Positions 10,163-18,613 of a stretch of 64,000 nucleotides of DNA are shown in pieces. The position numbers and the translations under genes are program-made. Position 1 is the stretch's first letter. The number at the start of each line of letters is the position of its first letter. Source of the stretch: Deltaproteobacteria bacterium GWA2_38_16 (GTDB lineage Bacteria > Bdellovibrionota > JACOXK01 > 2-02-FULL-40-11). The stretch lies in assembly GCA_001797335.1 (NCBI GenBank), contig MGPE01000001.1:1-64000 (forward strand), read 5' to 3'. The notes beneath the pieces are model-generated. The model did not search any database. It worked only from the letters and a program-made list of their open reading frames with translations, and was not told the DNA's origin.

Positions 10163-10456
10163 TTATCCCACATCAATAATCTTAGGAACTTTAATGGCTC
10201 CCTCTTCTTGCTGAGGCACAACTTTAAGCCATTCTTCCCGCTTAAAAGATTCTTGAACACTATCTTCTCTAAAAACAATAGCTTCTGGTACCACCTGATA
10301 GGTGGGCTCAATATGCGTTGTATTTAATTCATTGAGTTTTTCAAAATATCCAATCAAAGAATCCAACTCTCGAGTATAGCGGGTAACTTCTTCTTCTGTT
10401 AACTCTAAAAGGGCTAATTTTGCTAAATGTTCAACCAATTCTTTTGTAATATGCAT
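10163..10456 (-). CDS. gatC: Asp/Glu-tRNA amidotransferase subunit C
   Basis: A 97-residue product from the ATG at 10456 ([19 protein letters not shown]). A longer frame to 10501 would add a hydrophobic, non-homologous start, so the internal ATG is preferred. GatC is the small belt subunit that stabilises GatA and its contact with GatB. The [14 protein letters not shown] stretch and the closing region ending PKIIDVG fit the family. It is first in gatC-gatA-gatB and divergent from pilM; 119 bases hold both promoters. Confidence 0.93.
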   Translation of the reverse strand: MHITKELVEHLAKLALLELTEEEVTRYTRELDSLIGYFEKLNELNTTHIEPTYQVVPEAIVFREDSVQESFKREEWLKVVPQQEEGAIKVPKIIDVG

Positions 10457-10505
10457 AAATTTTTTAATTACCATTACCGAAAAAAAGAAACAAGTAATCA
10501 TTTCC

Positions 10506-10534
10506 TTGCTGTTTGAATGAAAATTTGCTATAAA
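10506..10534 (+). promoter_or_regulatory. Putative sigma-70 promoter of the pilM operon
   Basis: TTGCTG (10506-10511), a 17-base spacer and TATAAA (10529-10534) with an extended -10 TGC directly before it. It would give a leader of about 35 nt before pilM at 10576. Inferred from sequence only. Confidence 0.5.
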
Positions 10535-10575
10535 ATTAGTAACTTAGCGTATTTTTTATTTATGGGAAATAAACC

Positions 10576-11640
10576 ATGTCCTGGTTCAATAAATGGGGTG
10601 GTCAATCTAATGTTGTCGGCCTTGACATGGGTTCTCATACCTTAAAACTGGCCTCTCTTATTCCTAAAAAGTCTTCCTTTGTTTTGGATGCTCTCCACAC
10701 GGTAAGTCTTCCCCATGGAACCATTGTGGATGGAGATATCTTAGATTCTTTAACTCTCGAAAAAGGGATTCAAGAACTTTTTTCTAATGAAAAAAAAGGA
10801 TCAAAATCGATTGCATTTGCAGTATCTGGGTCTGCTGTTTTCTCTAAAAAAATCACCATCCCCTTTCTTTCAGAAAAAGAATTAGAGGATCAATTGCCTG
10901 TTATTGCTGCTCAATATGTCCCTTTTCCGATCGAAGAAGCCAATATGGATTATCAACTTTTATCCCCACTTCAAGATAAAACCCAAGAGCTTGATCTCGT
11001 CATTACGGCTGTTAAGAAAAAATTTTTAGAAAATTATGTGTCTTTACTAAAAACATGTAATTTAAAACCCGCCGTTGTAGATACCGTCGCAACGGCCTTA
11101 GCGAATACATTTTCCCTTGCTTATCCAAATCAAAAGTCGGCCGTTCTTATTCACATTGGAGCATGTTTAACTCAAATAGTGGTTATTGAAAAAGGGGTGC
11201 CGGTATTTAGTGATGCTATTTCTGCTGGCGGAAATAATATTAGTTACAATATTCGAGAAAAACTAAAACTTAGTTTTCAAGAAGCAGATGCGTTAAAAAT
11301 AAATTGCACAAAAGACCAACATTTACCCGAAGAAACGATGGTAGCCGTCAAAGAAGCGTGTGATCATCTCTATAATGACATTCAGCTTTCTTTAAATTCT
11401 TATGTGCGCCAATTTCCTCAATCGCACATTGAAGCCATTTATCTTTCAGGGGGCTCGGCTAAAATTGTTCCTCTGATTGAGTGGCTAAGTAACAGCTTAA
11501 GTCTTAAAGTTTCTTATCTTAATCCCTGGAATTTTATTTCCTATGATCCTAAAAAATTTCGCCAATCTGAGCTTGAAGAATTATCTCTCATGATGCCCGT
11601 TGCTCTAGGCCTTGCGAGTCGGAGTAAAGCGCATGACTAA
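10576..11640 (+). CDS. pilM: Type IV pilus inner-membrane platform protein PilM
   Basis: A 354-residue actin-like ATPase-fold protein. The N-terminal phosphate-binding strand VVGLDMGSHTLKLASL and the later GACLTQIVVIEKG and YLSGGSAKIVPL motifs are those of PilM. It is cytoplasmic and binds the N-terminal tail of PilN, forming the inner ring of the alignment complex PilMNOP. It opens the run pilM-N-O-P-Q, overlapping pilN by 8 bases. The gene looks intact. Confidence 0.92.
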   Translation: MSWFNKWGGQSNVVGLDMGSHTLKLASLIPKKSSFVLDALHTVSLPHGTIVDGDILDSLTLEKGIQELFSNEKKGSKSIAFAVSGSAVFSKKITIPFLSEKELEDQLPVIAAQYVPFPIEEANMDYQLLSPLQDKTQELDLVITAVKKKFLENYVSLLKTCNLKPAVVDTVATALANTFSLAYPNQKSAVLIHIGACLTQIVVIEKGVPVFSDAISAGGNNISYNIREKLKLSFQEADALKINCTKDQHLPEETMVAVKEACDHLYNDIQLSLNSYVRQFPQSHIEAIYLSGGSAKIVPLIEWLSNSLSLKVSYLNPWNFISYDPKKFRQSELEELSLMMPVALGLASRSKAHD

Positions 11641-12232
11641 AACACAAATTAATTTACTTTCTCAAATGAGACCTTCCGGAGGAGGTCCAAAACCACCACA
11701 GTTTGTTCGTCCTATGAAATCTTCTCTATTTGTTCTTTTATTTGCTTTTATTATTATTGGCTTTGAAATTGCTTTTGCATTTACTTTCTACCAAAACCTT
11801 TCTCAAAAAGAGGCTTCCGTTCAAAACACCCATGGAGATTTGCAAGAAAATATTTCCGCACTCGAACAAGAAGTAGCTAAATTAAAATCTCAACCTACCG
11901 CTTCTCTTGAAGATAAAAAAAGAGAGGCCAGGCTGTTGCAACTCTCTTATCAATTAAAAACCGACAGCAAAAATCTTATTAAAATTTTAGAAACGGTGGG
12001 CCTTACGCTTCCCGCTCAGGCGTGGATGAGCGAGCTTTCCCAAAAAGAAACAGCTATTACTATTCATGGATTTGCAACAGATAACGAAGCTATTTCTAAT
12101 TTCTTAGAAAAACTCAAGCAATCTAACTCTTTTGATAATGTAAAACTTGTTGTTTCAGAACATATAGCCAATACCCGTTCATTAAAAAAATTTACCATTA
12201 CCTGTGATGTGGGAGAAAAAGCACAGCTATGA
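11633..12232 (+). CDS. pilN: Type IV pilus alignment protein PilN
   Basis: The 199-residue product is taken from the ATG at 11633, which gives the cytoplasmic peptide MTKTQINLLSQMRP; the INLL motif is the PilM-docking segment of PilN proteins. A single membrane helix (about residues 28-51) is followed by a coiled coil and a small ferredoxin-like periplasmic domain. It forms heterodimers with PilO. It overlaps pilM and shares ATGA with pilO, consistent with stoichiometric translation. Confidence 0.88.
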   Translation: MTKTQINLLSQMRPSGGGPKPPQFVRPMKSSLFVLLFAFIIIGFEIAFAFTFYQNLSQKEASVQNTHGDLQENISALEQEVAKLKSQPTASLEDKKREARLLQLSYQLKTDSKNLIKILETVGLTLPAQAWMSELSQKETAITIHGFATDNEAISNFLEKLKQSNSFDNVKLVVSEHIANTRSLKKFTITCDVGEKAQL

Positions 12233-12777
12233 GCTCTCTTTCTTCTTTAATCCGATTATTTCTTCTTTTTATCTTAGCTATTTTTATTCTTCTCTTCTTT
12301 TATGTGGGCCTTTACTCTCCTAAAGAGAAAAATATTTCTGCCTTACAAAAAGATACTCAGCTTTTAGAACAAAAACTTCTTTCTTTAAAACAAAAACAAT
12401 CCTCTTTAAAAGAAGCTCCCATGCCACAAAAACGTTCAACCTTAGACGTTCCCTTGGAGCTGATTAACTCTTTTCCCTCCACCAATGATATTCCTGAACT
12501 TTTATCTAGCTGGACGCGCCAGGGGAAAAAAATGGAAATAGAATTTTTACTCTTTAAACCTTTGGAAGAAAATAATTTAGGTTCTTTAATCGAAATGCCC
12601 ATTGAGATGACATTAAGAGGAACGTATCAACAAACACTGGAGTTTTTTAATAGTTTGGCTTCTTCCCAAAGAAAAATTTTACTTTCAAATATCGAAATGT
12701 CTCGCCCTGAAAATAAAAATGGGCAATATGTTATTTCTACACATGCTTTGGCAACCACATTTCGAAAAGGAGATTAG
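12229..12777 (+). CDS. pilO: Type IV pilus alignment protein PilO
   Basis: A 182-residue bitopic protein: membrane helix at about 8-28, a coiled coil (about 35-65, rich in Leu/Lys/Gln), then a periplasmic alpha/beta domain with the PilO-like core (MPIEMTLRGTYQQTLEFFNS). It partners PilN and contacts PilP. Assignment rests on position, topology and this motif; sequence conservation of PilO is generally low. Confidence 0.87.
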   Translation: MSSLSSLIRLFLLFILAIFILLFFYVGLYSPKEKNISALQKDTQLLEQKLLSLKQKQSSLKEAPMPQKRSTLDVPLELINSFPSTNDIPELLSSWTRQGKKMEIEFLLFKPLEENNLGSLIEMPIEMTLRGTYQQTLEFFNSLASSQRKILLSNIEMSRPENKNGQYVISTHALATTFRKGD

Positions 12778-12779
12778 AC

Positions 12780-13133
12780 ATGAAAAAGAGATTCTTCACT
12801 GCGTTCAGAATGACGTTTATTCTTATGTGTTTCTCATCTAGTCTCACTTTTGCAGTAGAAAGAAATCCTTTTGAACCCCTAGTTACTTCTCCAGACAAAT
12901 TATCTCAAACCGCTTCTCCCGAACAGTACGCATTGGGACAACTCTCTTTAAAAGCCGTTATTTGGGACACTGAAAAAAAGTTAGCCCTATTTCAAACGGA
13001 CGATGGAAAGACGCTTATTGTAAAACCTGGCAATAAAATAGGCAAAAAGGGTGGCATCTTAACCTCGATTGGTGATAATATAGTATTTATTAAAGAAGGA
13101 ACCAAAGAAGTTAAATTTAGGCTTAAAAATTAA
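12780..13133 (+). CDS. pilP: Type IV pilus assembly protein PilP, with repeat-like signal peptide region
   Basis: A 117-residue secreted protein. After a signal peptide (cleavage likely after LTFA, about residue 25) comes RNPFEPL and the small beta-sandwich domain seen in PilP (GQLSLKAVIWDTEKK, VKPGNKIGKKGG). It normally links PilNO to the periplasmic domain of PilQ. It is shorter than typical PilP (about 170 residues), lacks the usual lipobox, and its signal peptide reads MKKRFFTAFRMTFIL, where RFFTAFRMT is the translation of a short repeat-like DNA motif (see 12788-12814). The core domain is intact. Confidence 0.85.
   Translation: MKKRFFTAFRMTFILMCFSSSLTFAVERNPFEPLVTSPDKLSQTASPEQYALGQLSLKAVIWDTEKKLALFQTDDGKTLIVKPGNKIGKKGGILTSIGDNIVFIKEGTKEVKFRLKN
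12788..12814 (+). repeat. Short repeat-like motif inside the pilP signal peptide
   Basis: The stretch contains ATTCT and AGAAT arms (12791-12795 and 12807-12811) around TCACTGCGTTC. It closely resembles a dispersed motif recalled from many bacterial genomes that translates as RFFASLRMT-like peptides. Only one copy was noticed in this window, so repeat status is inferred from recollection. Confidence 0.4.
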
Positions 13134-13137
13134 CCCT

Positions 13138-14697
13138 ATGAATAAAAAGCCTTTTTTTACGATGGGTCTTAAAAGCGTCTTGGTCGGTTTTTTACTGATT
13201 CTGGTTTCCTGTTCCAGTCATCGTCCTCGGGATCCTAATATTATCTATTTAGATGAGGTCAAATACACACAAAAACGGGATACCTCTTTCATCGGACTTT
13301 TTACGACACAACCTGTTACTAATTTTTCGGCAGATAAAGTTTTAAAACCTTTATCTCTTGTTGTCAATATGGATGCTGTCAATGTTTCTGACGTTAAATT
13401 CCCAAAACGATTTAAAGACGACGCCATTATTTCTTTTAAAACCAATACCGAAAGAGATGTTCAAGGAAGGCAATATGGTCAACTCATTGTTTATCTTAAA
13501 AAAGATATCGATTTTGCCATTAAATCTACAGAATATGGGCTGCGACTAGACATTAAAGAAGGTTCAGGGGCAGTGGCCAATTCCGCTGTGCCAGAAGCCT
13601 CTCCTACACCATCTTTAGAAACGCCTAAAAATATAGATCTTGATGAAGTTCAAAAAACTCACGAACAAGATGAACTGGCCCGAGCTGAGGATATGAAAGA
13701 ACTTCAAGAAACTGAAAAAGAATCTAAGGCTCCCACTATTGAAACTCCGATTGTTCACGAACCAGAACCGGCTGAGCCTCAAGTTCCAGAGCCTGATTCC
13801 CCAATTTCACCTACTCCTTTTTCAAAGAAAAAACTAGATTCTATTACTCGAACCTCTATAGATGGCAAAGAACGCATTATTTTAACCTGTTCTGAGCCAA
13901 TAGAGTTTCAAAAAAGCGTTCTTGACAAAGAAGCTATTCTTGAACTTAAAAATGTTCAATTAGGTCCTTCGATTTCAGATCTGACGATTCATGAAGAAAA
14001 TAGCTTTTTAACACAAATTACACCTTCTTTTTCAGACTCTCCTTATGCATCCACAAAAGTAACTTTTTATTTTAAAGATTCCATTGCTCCAAAAATTACT
14101 CAAAGTGCAAATCTTATTTATGTTGATCTAGAAAGACCAAAACTCGCAAAACGCCTAGAAGATGAGGAAGAATATGTCATTGATTTTGGAAATTATTTAA
14201 TTTCTCCTTCAAAGCTTCCTGGACGAAAAATTTCTTTAGAAGCTAAAGAAACAGATATTAGGGACATCTTAAGACTCCTGGCAGAAACCAGTGATTATAA
14301 CATTATTGTTGGGCAAGGAGTCAGTGGTAAAGTCACCATCCGCTTAATTAAAGTGCCCTGGGATGAAGCTTTAATCGGCATTTTACAATCCCAAGGATTG
14401 GGTTTTGTAAAACAGGGAAATATTATTCGAATTGCAACTCTAACGGCTCTTAAAGAAGAAAAAGAAAAGGCTGTTGAAGCGCTCAATGCAAAAGATCTCT
14501 TAGAGCCCCTTCAGGTGTTATTTATCCCGATTAGTCATAAAAAAGCGCAAGATTTGGTCCGACACTTATACCCCTTTCTTTCAGAACGGGGTTCTCTCTC
14601 CATTGACAGATCATCAAACACGATTATTATGAGAGACATTTCAGGCGTCCTAACAAAAACAAGTAAATTTGTTTCCTCGCTTGATGTAAAGAAATGA
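13138..14697 (+). CDS. pilQ: PilQ-like protein without the secretin domain
   Basis: A 519-residue protein with a lipoprotein-type signal (LILVSC, Cys about 25), a first AMIN domain (about 40-140), a Pro/Glu-rich linker (about 150-225), a second AMIN-like domain (about 230-335), an STN/N0 domain (about 355-425, KETDIRDILRLLAETSDYN) and an N1 domain (about 430-516). It stops right after N1 (FVSSLDVKK), where ordinary PilQ continues into the roughly 200-residue secretin gate and barrel. The stop overlaps the aroC start as ATGA, so the missing part is not simply out of frame in the next bases. It may work with a separate secretin or mark a changed or lost pilus; both are inferences. Confidence 0.85.
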   Translation: MNKKPFFTMGLKSVLVGFLLILVSCSSHRPRDPNIIYLDEVKYTQKRDTSFIGLFTTQPVTNFSADKVLKPLSLVVNMDAVNVSDVKFPKRFKDDAIISFKTNTERDVQGRQYGQLIVYLKKDIDFAIKSTEYGLRLDIKEGSGAVANSAVPEASPTPSLETPKNIDLDEVQKTHEQDELARAEDMKELQETEKESKAPTIETPIVHEPEPAEPQVPEPDSPISPTPFSKKKLDSITRTSIDGKERIILTCSEPIEFQKSVLDKEAILELKNVQLGPSISDLTIHEENSFLTQITPSFSDSPYASTKVTFYFKDSIAPKITQSANLIYVDLERPKLAKRLEDEEEYVIDFGNYLISPSKLPGRKISLEAKETDIRDILRLLAETSDYNIIVGQGVSGKVTIRLIKVPWDEALIGILQSQGLGFVKQGNIIRIATLTALKEEKEKAVEALNAKDLLEPLQVLFIPISHKKAQDLVRHLYPFLSERGSLSIDRSSNTIIMRDISGVLTKTSKFVSSLDVKK

Positions 14698-15761
14698 CGT
14701 TTCGATTTTTAACAGCGGGTGAATCTCATGGGCAAGCCCTAACAGCCATTGTAGAGGGATTGCCCAGTGGGGTACCTTTAAATATAGATTCCATTAATCA
14801 CGAGCTTTCTTTACGACAATCTGGCTTTGGCCGAAGCCAAAGAATGACCTTAGAAAAAGATACCGTTCAAATTCTTTCGGGCATTAAAAATCATCAAACG
14901 TTGGGATTTCCAATTACGCTTCTTATTTCCAATAAAGACACTAAAAATTTAGATGCCTTACCAAAGCTTACATCTCCTCGCCCAGGCCATGCAGATCTTG
15001 TGGGAACTTTAAAATTTAATCACGATGACGTACGAAATAGTCTTGAGCGAGCCAGTGCTAGAGAAACAGCCATTCGAACGGCGGTGGGCGCTTTATGTCA
15101 AAATTTTTTAAACGAATTTCATGTTTCTTTTTTAGCTCGAGTAATTCAAATTGGCCCCCTGCCCGCTACTTCAAAGACAGAAAAAAAAATAAAAAACCTC
15201 ATTCAAACGTGTAAGTCCAAAGGAGAAACCTTGGGAGGAATTTTTGAAATTTGTGTCAAGGGTTTACCCCTGGGACTTGGAAATTTTAGCCAATGGGATT
15301 TAAAACTCGATGGACGCTTGGCACAAGCCGTCATGTCCATTCCAGCCATTAAAGGAGTAGAGTTTGGAGCAGGATTTCAAGGGGCTTCTCTTTTAGGATC
15401 CAAAGCACACGATGATATTTTTTATGATAAAAAATCCAAAAAAAATTTTGGATATGTTCGAAAAACACTTAGATCTGGAGGGCTTGAGGCTGGAGTGACT
15501 ACCGGACAAGATCTTATCCTTCGAGCAGCCATGAAGCCCCTTTCAACACTCACTCAAAAACCGCTCAATTCAATTAATATGGTTACCAAAGAAAAAACAA
15601 AAGCGCTTGTTCAACGTACCGATACCTGCGCTGTTTGGGCAGCTTCGATTGTAGCCAAAAATGTAGTGGCCATTGAACTTACCCGTGCCTTCTTAGAGAA
15701 ATTTGGAGGAGATTCTTTAGAAGAAACTAGGAATAATTACAAAAACTACCTTGTTCCATGA
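14694..15761 (+). CDS. aroC: Chorismate synthase
   Basis: A 355-residue FMN-dependent enzyme that eliminates phosphate from EPSP to give chorismate, the last shikimate step. Seen: the N-terminal FRFLTAGESHGQALTAIVEG, RPGHADL, the SLERASARETA block and the later GVTTGQDLILRAAMKP region. It is fused to the pil run by an ATGA overlap with pilQ and shares another with aroB. Pilus-shikimate gene adjacency is known from other proteobacteria, usually with aroK rather than aroC. Confidence 0.97.
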   Translation: MTFRFLTAGESHGQALTAIVEGLPSGVPLNIDSINHELSLRQSGFGRSQRMTLEKDTVQILSGIKNHQTLGFPITLLISNKDTKNLDALPKLTSPRPGHADLVGTLKFNHDDVRNSLERASARETAIRTAVGALCQNFLNEFHVSFLARVIQIGPLPATSKTEKKIKNLIQTCKSKGETLGGIFEICVKGLPLGLGNFSQWDLKLDGRLAQAVMSIPAIKGVEFGAGFQGASLLGSKAHDDIFYDKKSKKNFGYVRKTLRSGGLEAGVTTGQDLILRAAMKPLSTLTQKPLNSINMVTKEKTKALVQRTDTCAVWAASIVAKNVVAIELTRAFLEKFGGDSLEETRNNYKNYLVP

Positions 15762-16861
15762 AAACAATTACTATCCGCACCCAAAGCCATACTTACCCTG
15801 TTTATATTGGATATAAAACGGCTCTAAAACAATTTCATTATTGGATAAAATCATTGCCCAAAACACAAAATATAATTGTTATTACATCACCTAAAATTAA
15901 CCCTCTATATAAGATAGGAAATTTTAAAAAAATTATCATTGCAGATGACGAAAAAAATAAAAATCTAAAAACAGCACAAAAAGTCATTCATCAACTCATT
16001 TGTCTTAAAGCGGATCGCCATACCCTTCTGGTTGCTTTTGGAGGAGGAGTCATAGGCGACCTAACAGGATTTATTGCTTCTATTTACTTAAGGGGCATTC
16101 CCTTTGTTTCCATTCCCACAACTCTTTTATCTCAAGTAGATAGTTCCATTGGGGGAAAATGCGGAATTAACTTCCCACAGGGGAAAAATCTTATCGGTTC
16201 TTTTTATCATCCCAAGGCCGTGTTTTGTGACCCTTCTTTTTTACGTTCCCTTTCCGAAAGAGACTTTAAATCTGGATTAGGAGAAATCATTAAATATTCT
16301 ATTTTAGATAGGTCTCTATATAAAGATTTGCTTCAACACAAAAAAGAAATCTTAGAAAGAAAACCTGATATTTTAGAAAAAATTATTTTTAAATGCCTTC
16401 AGATTAAAAAAAAATACATTGAATGTGATGAAAAAGATTATTCAAAAAGACACGCCCTAAATTTAGGCCACACTGTTGGACATGCTTTAGAAACTTCTAC
16501 TCATTATTGTCATTTGACCCATGGAGAGGCCATTGCCCAAGGACTTTATTTTGCTTCTGCCTTATCCTTAAAGAAAAAACTTTGTCGTCAAAAAACAGCT
16601 AAGCAGATTCATGCTTTACTAAGACAATACGAATTTTACCCTCAAAAAATTTCTTCCCAAGTTTTTTCCCACATCACGCAAGACAAAAAAAGAATGGGTA
16701 CTGTTATTCCTTGGATTTTAATTAAAGACATCGGCACCGTCTGCCAATATCCCCTGCCCATACTTTCACAAGAAAATCTGGAACGAATTAAGTCATGGAA
16801 AGCACATAAAGAAATTGCTGGTACTCTCACCTTAAACGATATTCGGCTTAACTCAGATTAA
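15758..16861 (+). CDS. aroB: 3-Dehydroquinate synthase
   Basis: A 367-residue NAD- and metal-dependent enzyme converting DAHP to 3-dehydroquinate. Recognised motifs are AFGGGVIGDLTGFIASIYLR, FVSIPTTLLSQVDSSIGGKC, INFPQGKNLIGSFYHP and the metal ligands in LNLGHTVGHALE and HGEAIAQG. It ends the pil-aro operon; its TAA overlaps the stop of the convergent gene in a shared TTAA. The dehydratase aroQ for the next step is at 27.9 kb. Confidence 0.97.
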   Translation: MKTITIRTQSHTYPVYIGYKTALKQFHYWIKSLPKTQNIIVITSPKINPLYKIGNFKKIIIADDEKNKNLKTAQKVIHQLICLKADRHTLLVAFGGGVIGDLTGFIASIYLRGIPFVSIPTTLLSQVDSSIGGKCGINFPQGKNLIGSFYHPKAVFCDPSFLRSLSERDFKSGLGEIIKYSILDRSLYKDLLQHKKEILERKPDILEKIIFKCLQIKKKYIECDEKDYSKRHALNLGHTVGHALETSTHYCHLTHGEAIAQGLYFASALSLKKKLCRQKTAKQIHALLRQYEFYPQKISSQVFSHITQDKKRMGTVIPWILIKDIGTVCQYPLPILSQENLERIKSWKAHKEIAGTLTLNDIRLNSD

Positions 16862-17313
16862 GGAGAGATTTTAGTAAGGGTGCCGGAGAGACCATAGAGA
16901 ACCCTTTTATTAACAATATATTGCTCCTGATACTGAAGATGTTCAGCATCAATTCGAATAAGCATTTGTTCTATAAAAATAGTGCCTGTCGCATTTTTAA
17001 CTTCATAAAGAATATGAATAGCACTATCCGAAATGCTTCCTACTTCCTTTTGATCTAAAAATAGCCTTCCTTCTTGAATAGTATATCGATCGGGACCCCA
17101 CTTTTTTTGAACGCCCTTAGAGGAAAATACCCCTTCTTCTAAAGAATATTCAGAATCTGTTTGTTGTAAAGCAAGACTCAGTGTTCCATAAATAGACGTA
17201 AAATTGGATCTTTCTGTTGCACGCCCTGACCACTCGCCACTCCAATAGCTGGCCCAAAGTATAGAAAGAGGACAAAATAGAAAGAATAAAAATAAAATAA
17301 AAATCTTTTTCAT
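16858..17313 (-). CDS. Secreted protein of unknown function
   Basis: A 151-residue protein with a clear signal peptide (Lys at 2-3, hydrophobic 4-20, cleavage probably near LWAS). The mature part reads as beta-strand rich, with short repeats of charged turns and no Cys. It may be a small lipocalin-like or beta-barrel periplasmic protein, but no family is recognised. It lies three bases after the DUF192 gene, so the two are likely co-expressed. Confidence 0.65.
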   Translation of the reverse strand: MKKIFILFLFFLFCPLSILWASYWSGEWSGRATERSNFTSIYGTLSLALQQTDSEYSLEEGVFSSKGVQKKWGPDRYTIQEGRLFLDQKEVGSISDSAIHILYEVKNATGTIFIEQMLIRIDAEHLQYQEQYIVNKRVLYGLSGTLTKISP

Positions 17314-17316
17314 GTT

Positions 17317-17790
17317 CTAATATTCTCCTTTCATTTTTTTAATAGAGTAAGAAAAATGAACAACATCCCCTACTTGAATGCCATTTTTTTCAAACCATCC
17401 CATATTGGTTTCAAGTGCATATCGTACTTTTTCCTGAGAACTATACGTATCTAACTTCCCATCAAAATGATCTGGCTGCATATGAGTAATTTGAATAATT
17501 TCCCCATCGTTTTTAATAAAAGCTACGGATAAAGGGATAAGGGTATTTTTCATCCAAAAAGATTGAATATTTTCTTCGGGGAAAATAAAAAGCATCCCCT
17601 TATTCCAATCGAGCTCGGTTCGTCCCATCAAGCCTTCTTTCCTTAAATAGTCATTATGCGCCAATTCCACCTCTAAGGAAATTCTTCGAATGGTTAAGAC
17701 ATTACCATGCCCCCAAAAATAATGAATAAAAGAATAGGCTAAGACAGAAAAAATAAGAAAAAAGAGCACCCCTAAAATAGTTCGTTTCAT
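17317..17790 (-). CDS. DUF192 family periplasmic protein
   Basis: A 157-residue protein with an N-terminal membrane/signal segment (about 5-24) followed by a DUF192 domain: VELAHNDYLRKEGLMGR, GMLFIFPEE, SFWMKNTLIPLSVAFI and ETNMGWFEKNGIQVGD. DUF192 proteins are small exported proteins of unclear function in most bacteria. The ATG at 17790 lies 8 bases after a TATAAT sequence, so its transcript may have almost no leader. It is divergent from the phosphatidyltransferase gene. Confidence 0.85.
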   Translation of the reverse strand: MKRTILGVLFFLIFSVLAYSFIHYFWGHGNVLTIRRISLEVELAHNDYLRKEGLMGRTELDWNKGMLFIFPEENIQSFWMKNTLIPLSVAFIKNDGEIIQITHMQPDHFDGKLDTYSSQEKVRYALETNMGWFEKNGIQVGDVVHFSYSIKKMKGEY

Positions 17791-17798
17791 CCATATTG

Positions 17799-17827
17799 AT
17801 TATAAGAAAAATGAATTGATTTTGGAA
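17799..17827 (-). promoter_or_regulatory. Putative -10 element for the DUF192 gene
   Basis: On the minus strand a perfect TATAAT occupies 17804-17799, with a weak -35-like TTCCAA 17 bases upstream (17827-17822). The start codon follows only 8 bases after the -10 box, leaving no room for a ribosome site. AT-rich context makes a chance match possible. Confidence 0.35.
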
Positions 17828-17854
17828 GTCTTAAACTGATACACTTTTCTAATT

Positions 17855-18613
17855 ATGAACTGGATTACCACTATCACCTTTGTCATCTATGCCACTATTT
17901 CTATTCTTCTCATGGCTTCTTATTTTTATTTTGTTTTCTTTCAAAAAGATAAACATGCTAAAGATCAAGAATTAAAAGAACTTTCTGCCTCCAAATTGGT
18001 TAATCGTGTTACGCGTGAATGGTGGATGTGGATTACTAATCCCGTTGAAGAATATTTAGTCCAAAAAAAATTTCATCCTAATACTCTCACTTTTTTAGGA
18101 CTCGCTATTACAACCCTTAGTTTCATTGGATATAGTTTTGGTTGGTTTGTTTTTGCTGGATGGTGCGTCCTCATTGGAGGCACTATGGATATTTTTGATG
18201 GCCGAATTGCCAGACGTTTGGGAAAAACTTCTAAAAGTGGGGAATTTTTAGATGCCAATATGGATCGGATTGGTGAATCGCTTATTTTTTTAGGCCTTTT
18301 AAATTATTATACAAACACTCTTTTTTTCTACATCGTCTTTACTGCCTTTGTAGCTTCTCAAATGGTAAGCTATGCCAAAGCTCGGGGAGAATCCTTGTCC
18401 ATAGAAGCCAAAGTTGGCTTAATGCAACGTCCTGAAAGAATTGTGTGGATTGGCGTTCCTTCTGTGTTAAGCCCTTTATTTGCGACTGGGGCACATTATT
18501 TTTTTCCCATTTCAAATACTTGGCTTGCTTCCGTTGGAATTACAGTTGTTGCCATCATGAGTAGCTATACTTTCTACGAACGCTTTACGTACATTTCTAA
18601 AAAATTAAGCTAA
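17855..18613 (+). CDS. CDP-alcohol phosphatidyltransferase family protein
   Basis: A 252-residue membrane protein with a first helix at about 5-28 and several more from about 75 on. The full family signature is present: D-x2-DG-x2-AR-x8-G-x3-D-x3-D, seen as MDIFDGRIARRLG...GEFLDANMD. Such enzymes transfer a phosphatidyl group from CDP-diacylglycerol to an alcohol, for example glycerol phosphate, inositol phosphate or serine. The alcohol cannot be told from sequence. The N-terminal cytoplasmic stretch (about 30-70) is longer than in PgsA. Its stop overlaps the end of uvrD. Confidence 0.85.
   Translation: MNWITTITFVIYATISILLMASYFYFVFFQKDKHAKDQELKELSASKLVNRVTREWWMWITNPVEEYLVQKKFHPNTLTFLGLAITTLSFIGYSFGWFVFAGWCVLIGGTMDIFDGRIARRLGKTSKSGEFLDANMDRIGESLIFLGLLNYYTNTLFFYIVFTAFVASQMVSYAKARGESLSIEAKVGLMQRPERIVWIGVPSVLSPLFATGAHYFFPISNTWLASVGITVVAIMSSYTFYERFTYISKKLS

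Noticed and set aside
14600-14760. Frameshift as the cause of the short PilQ
   Set aside because: Downstream sequence in the forward frames is aroC from its first codon; no secretin motifs are found after the stop in any frame.
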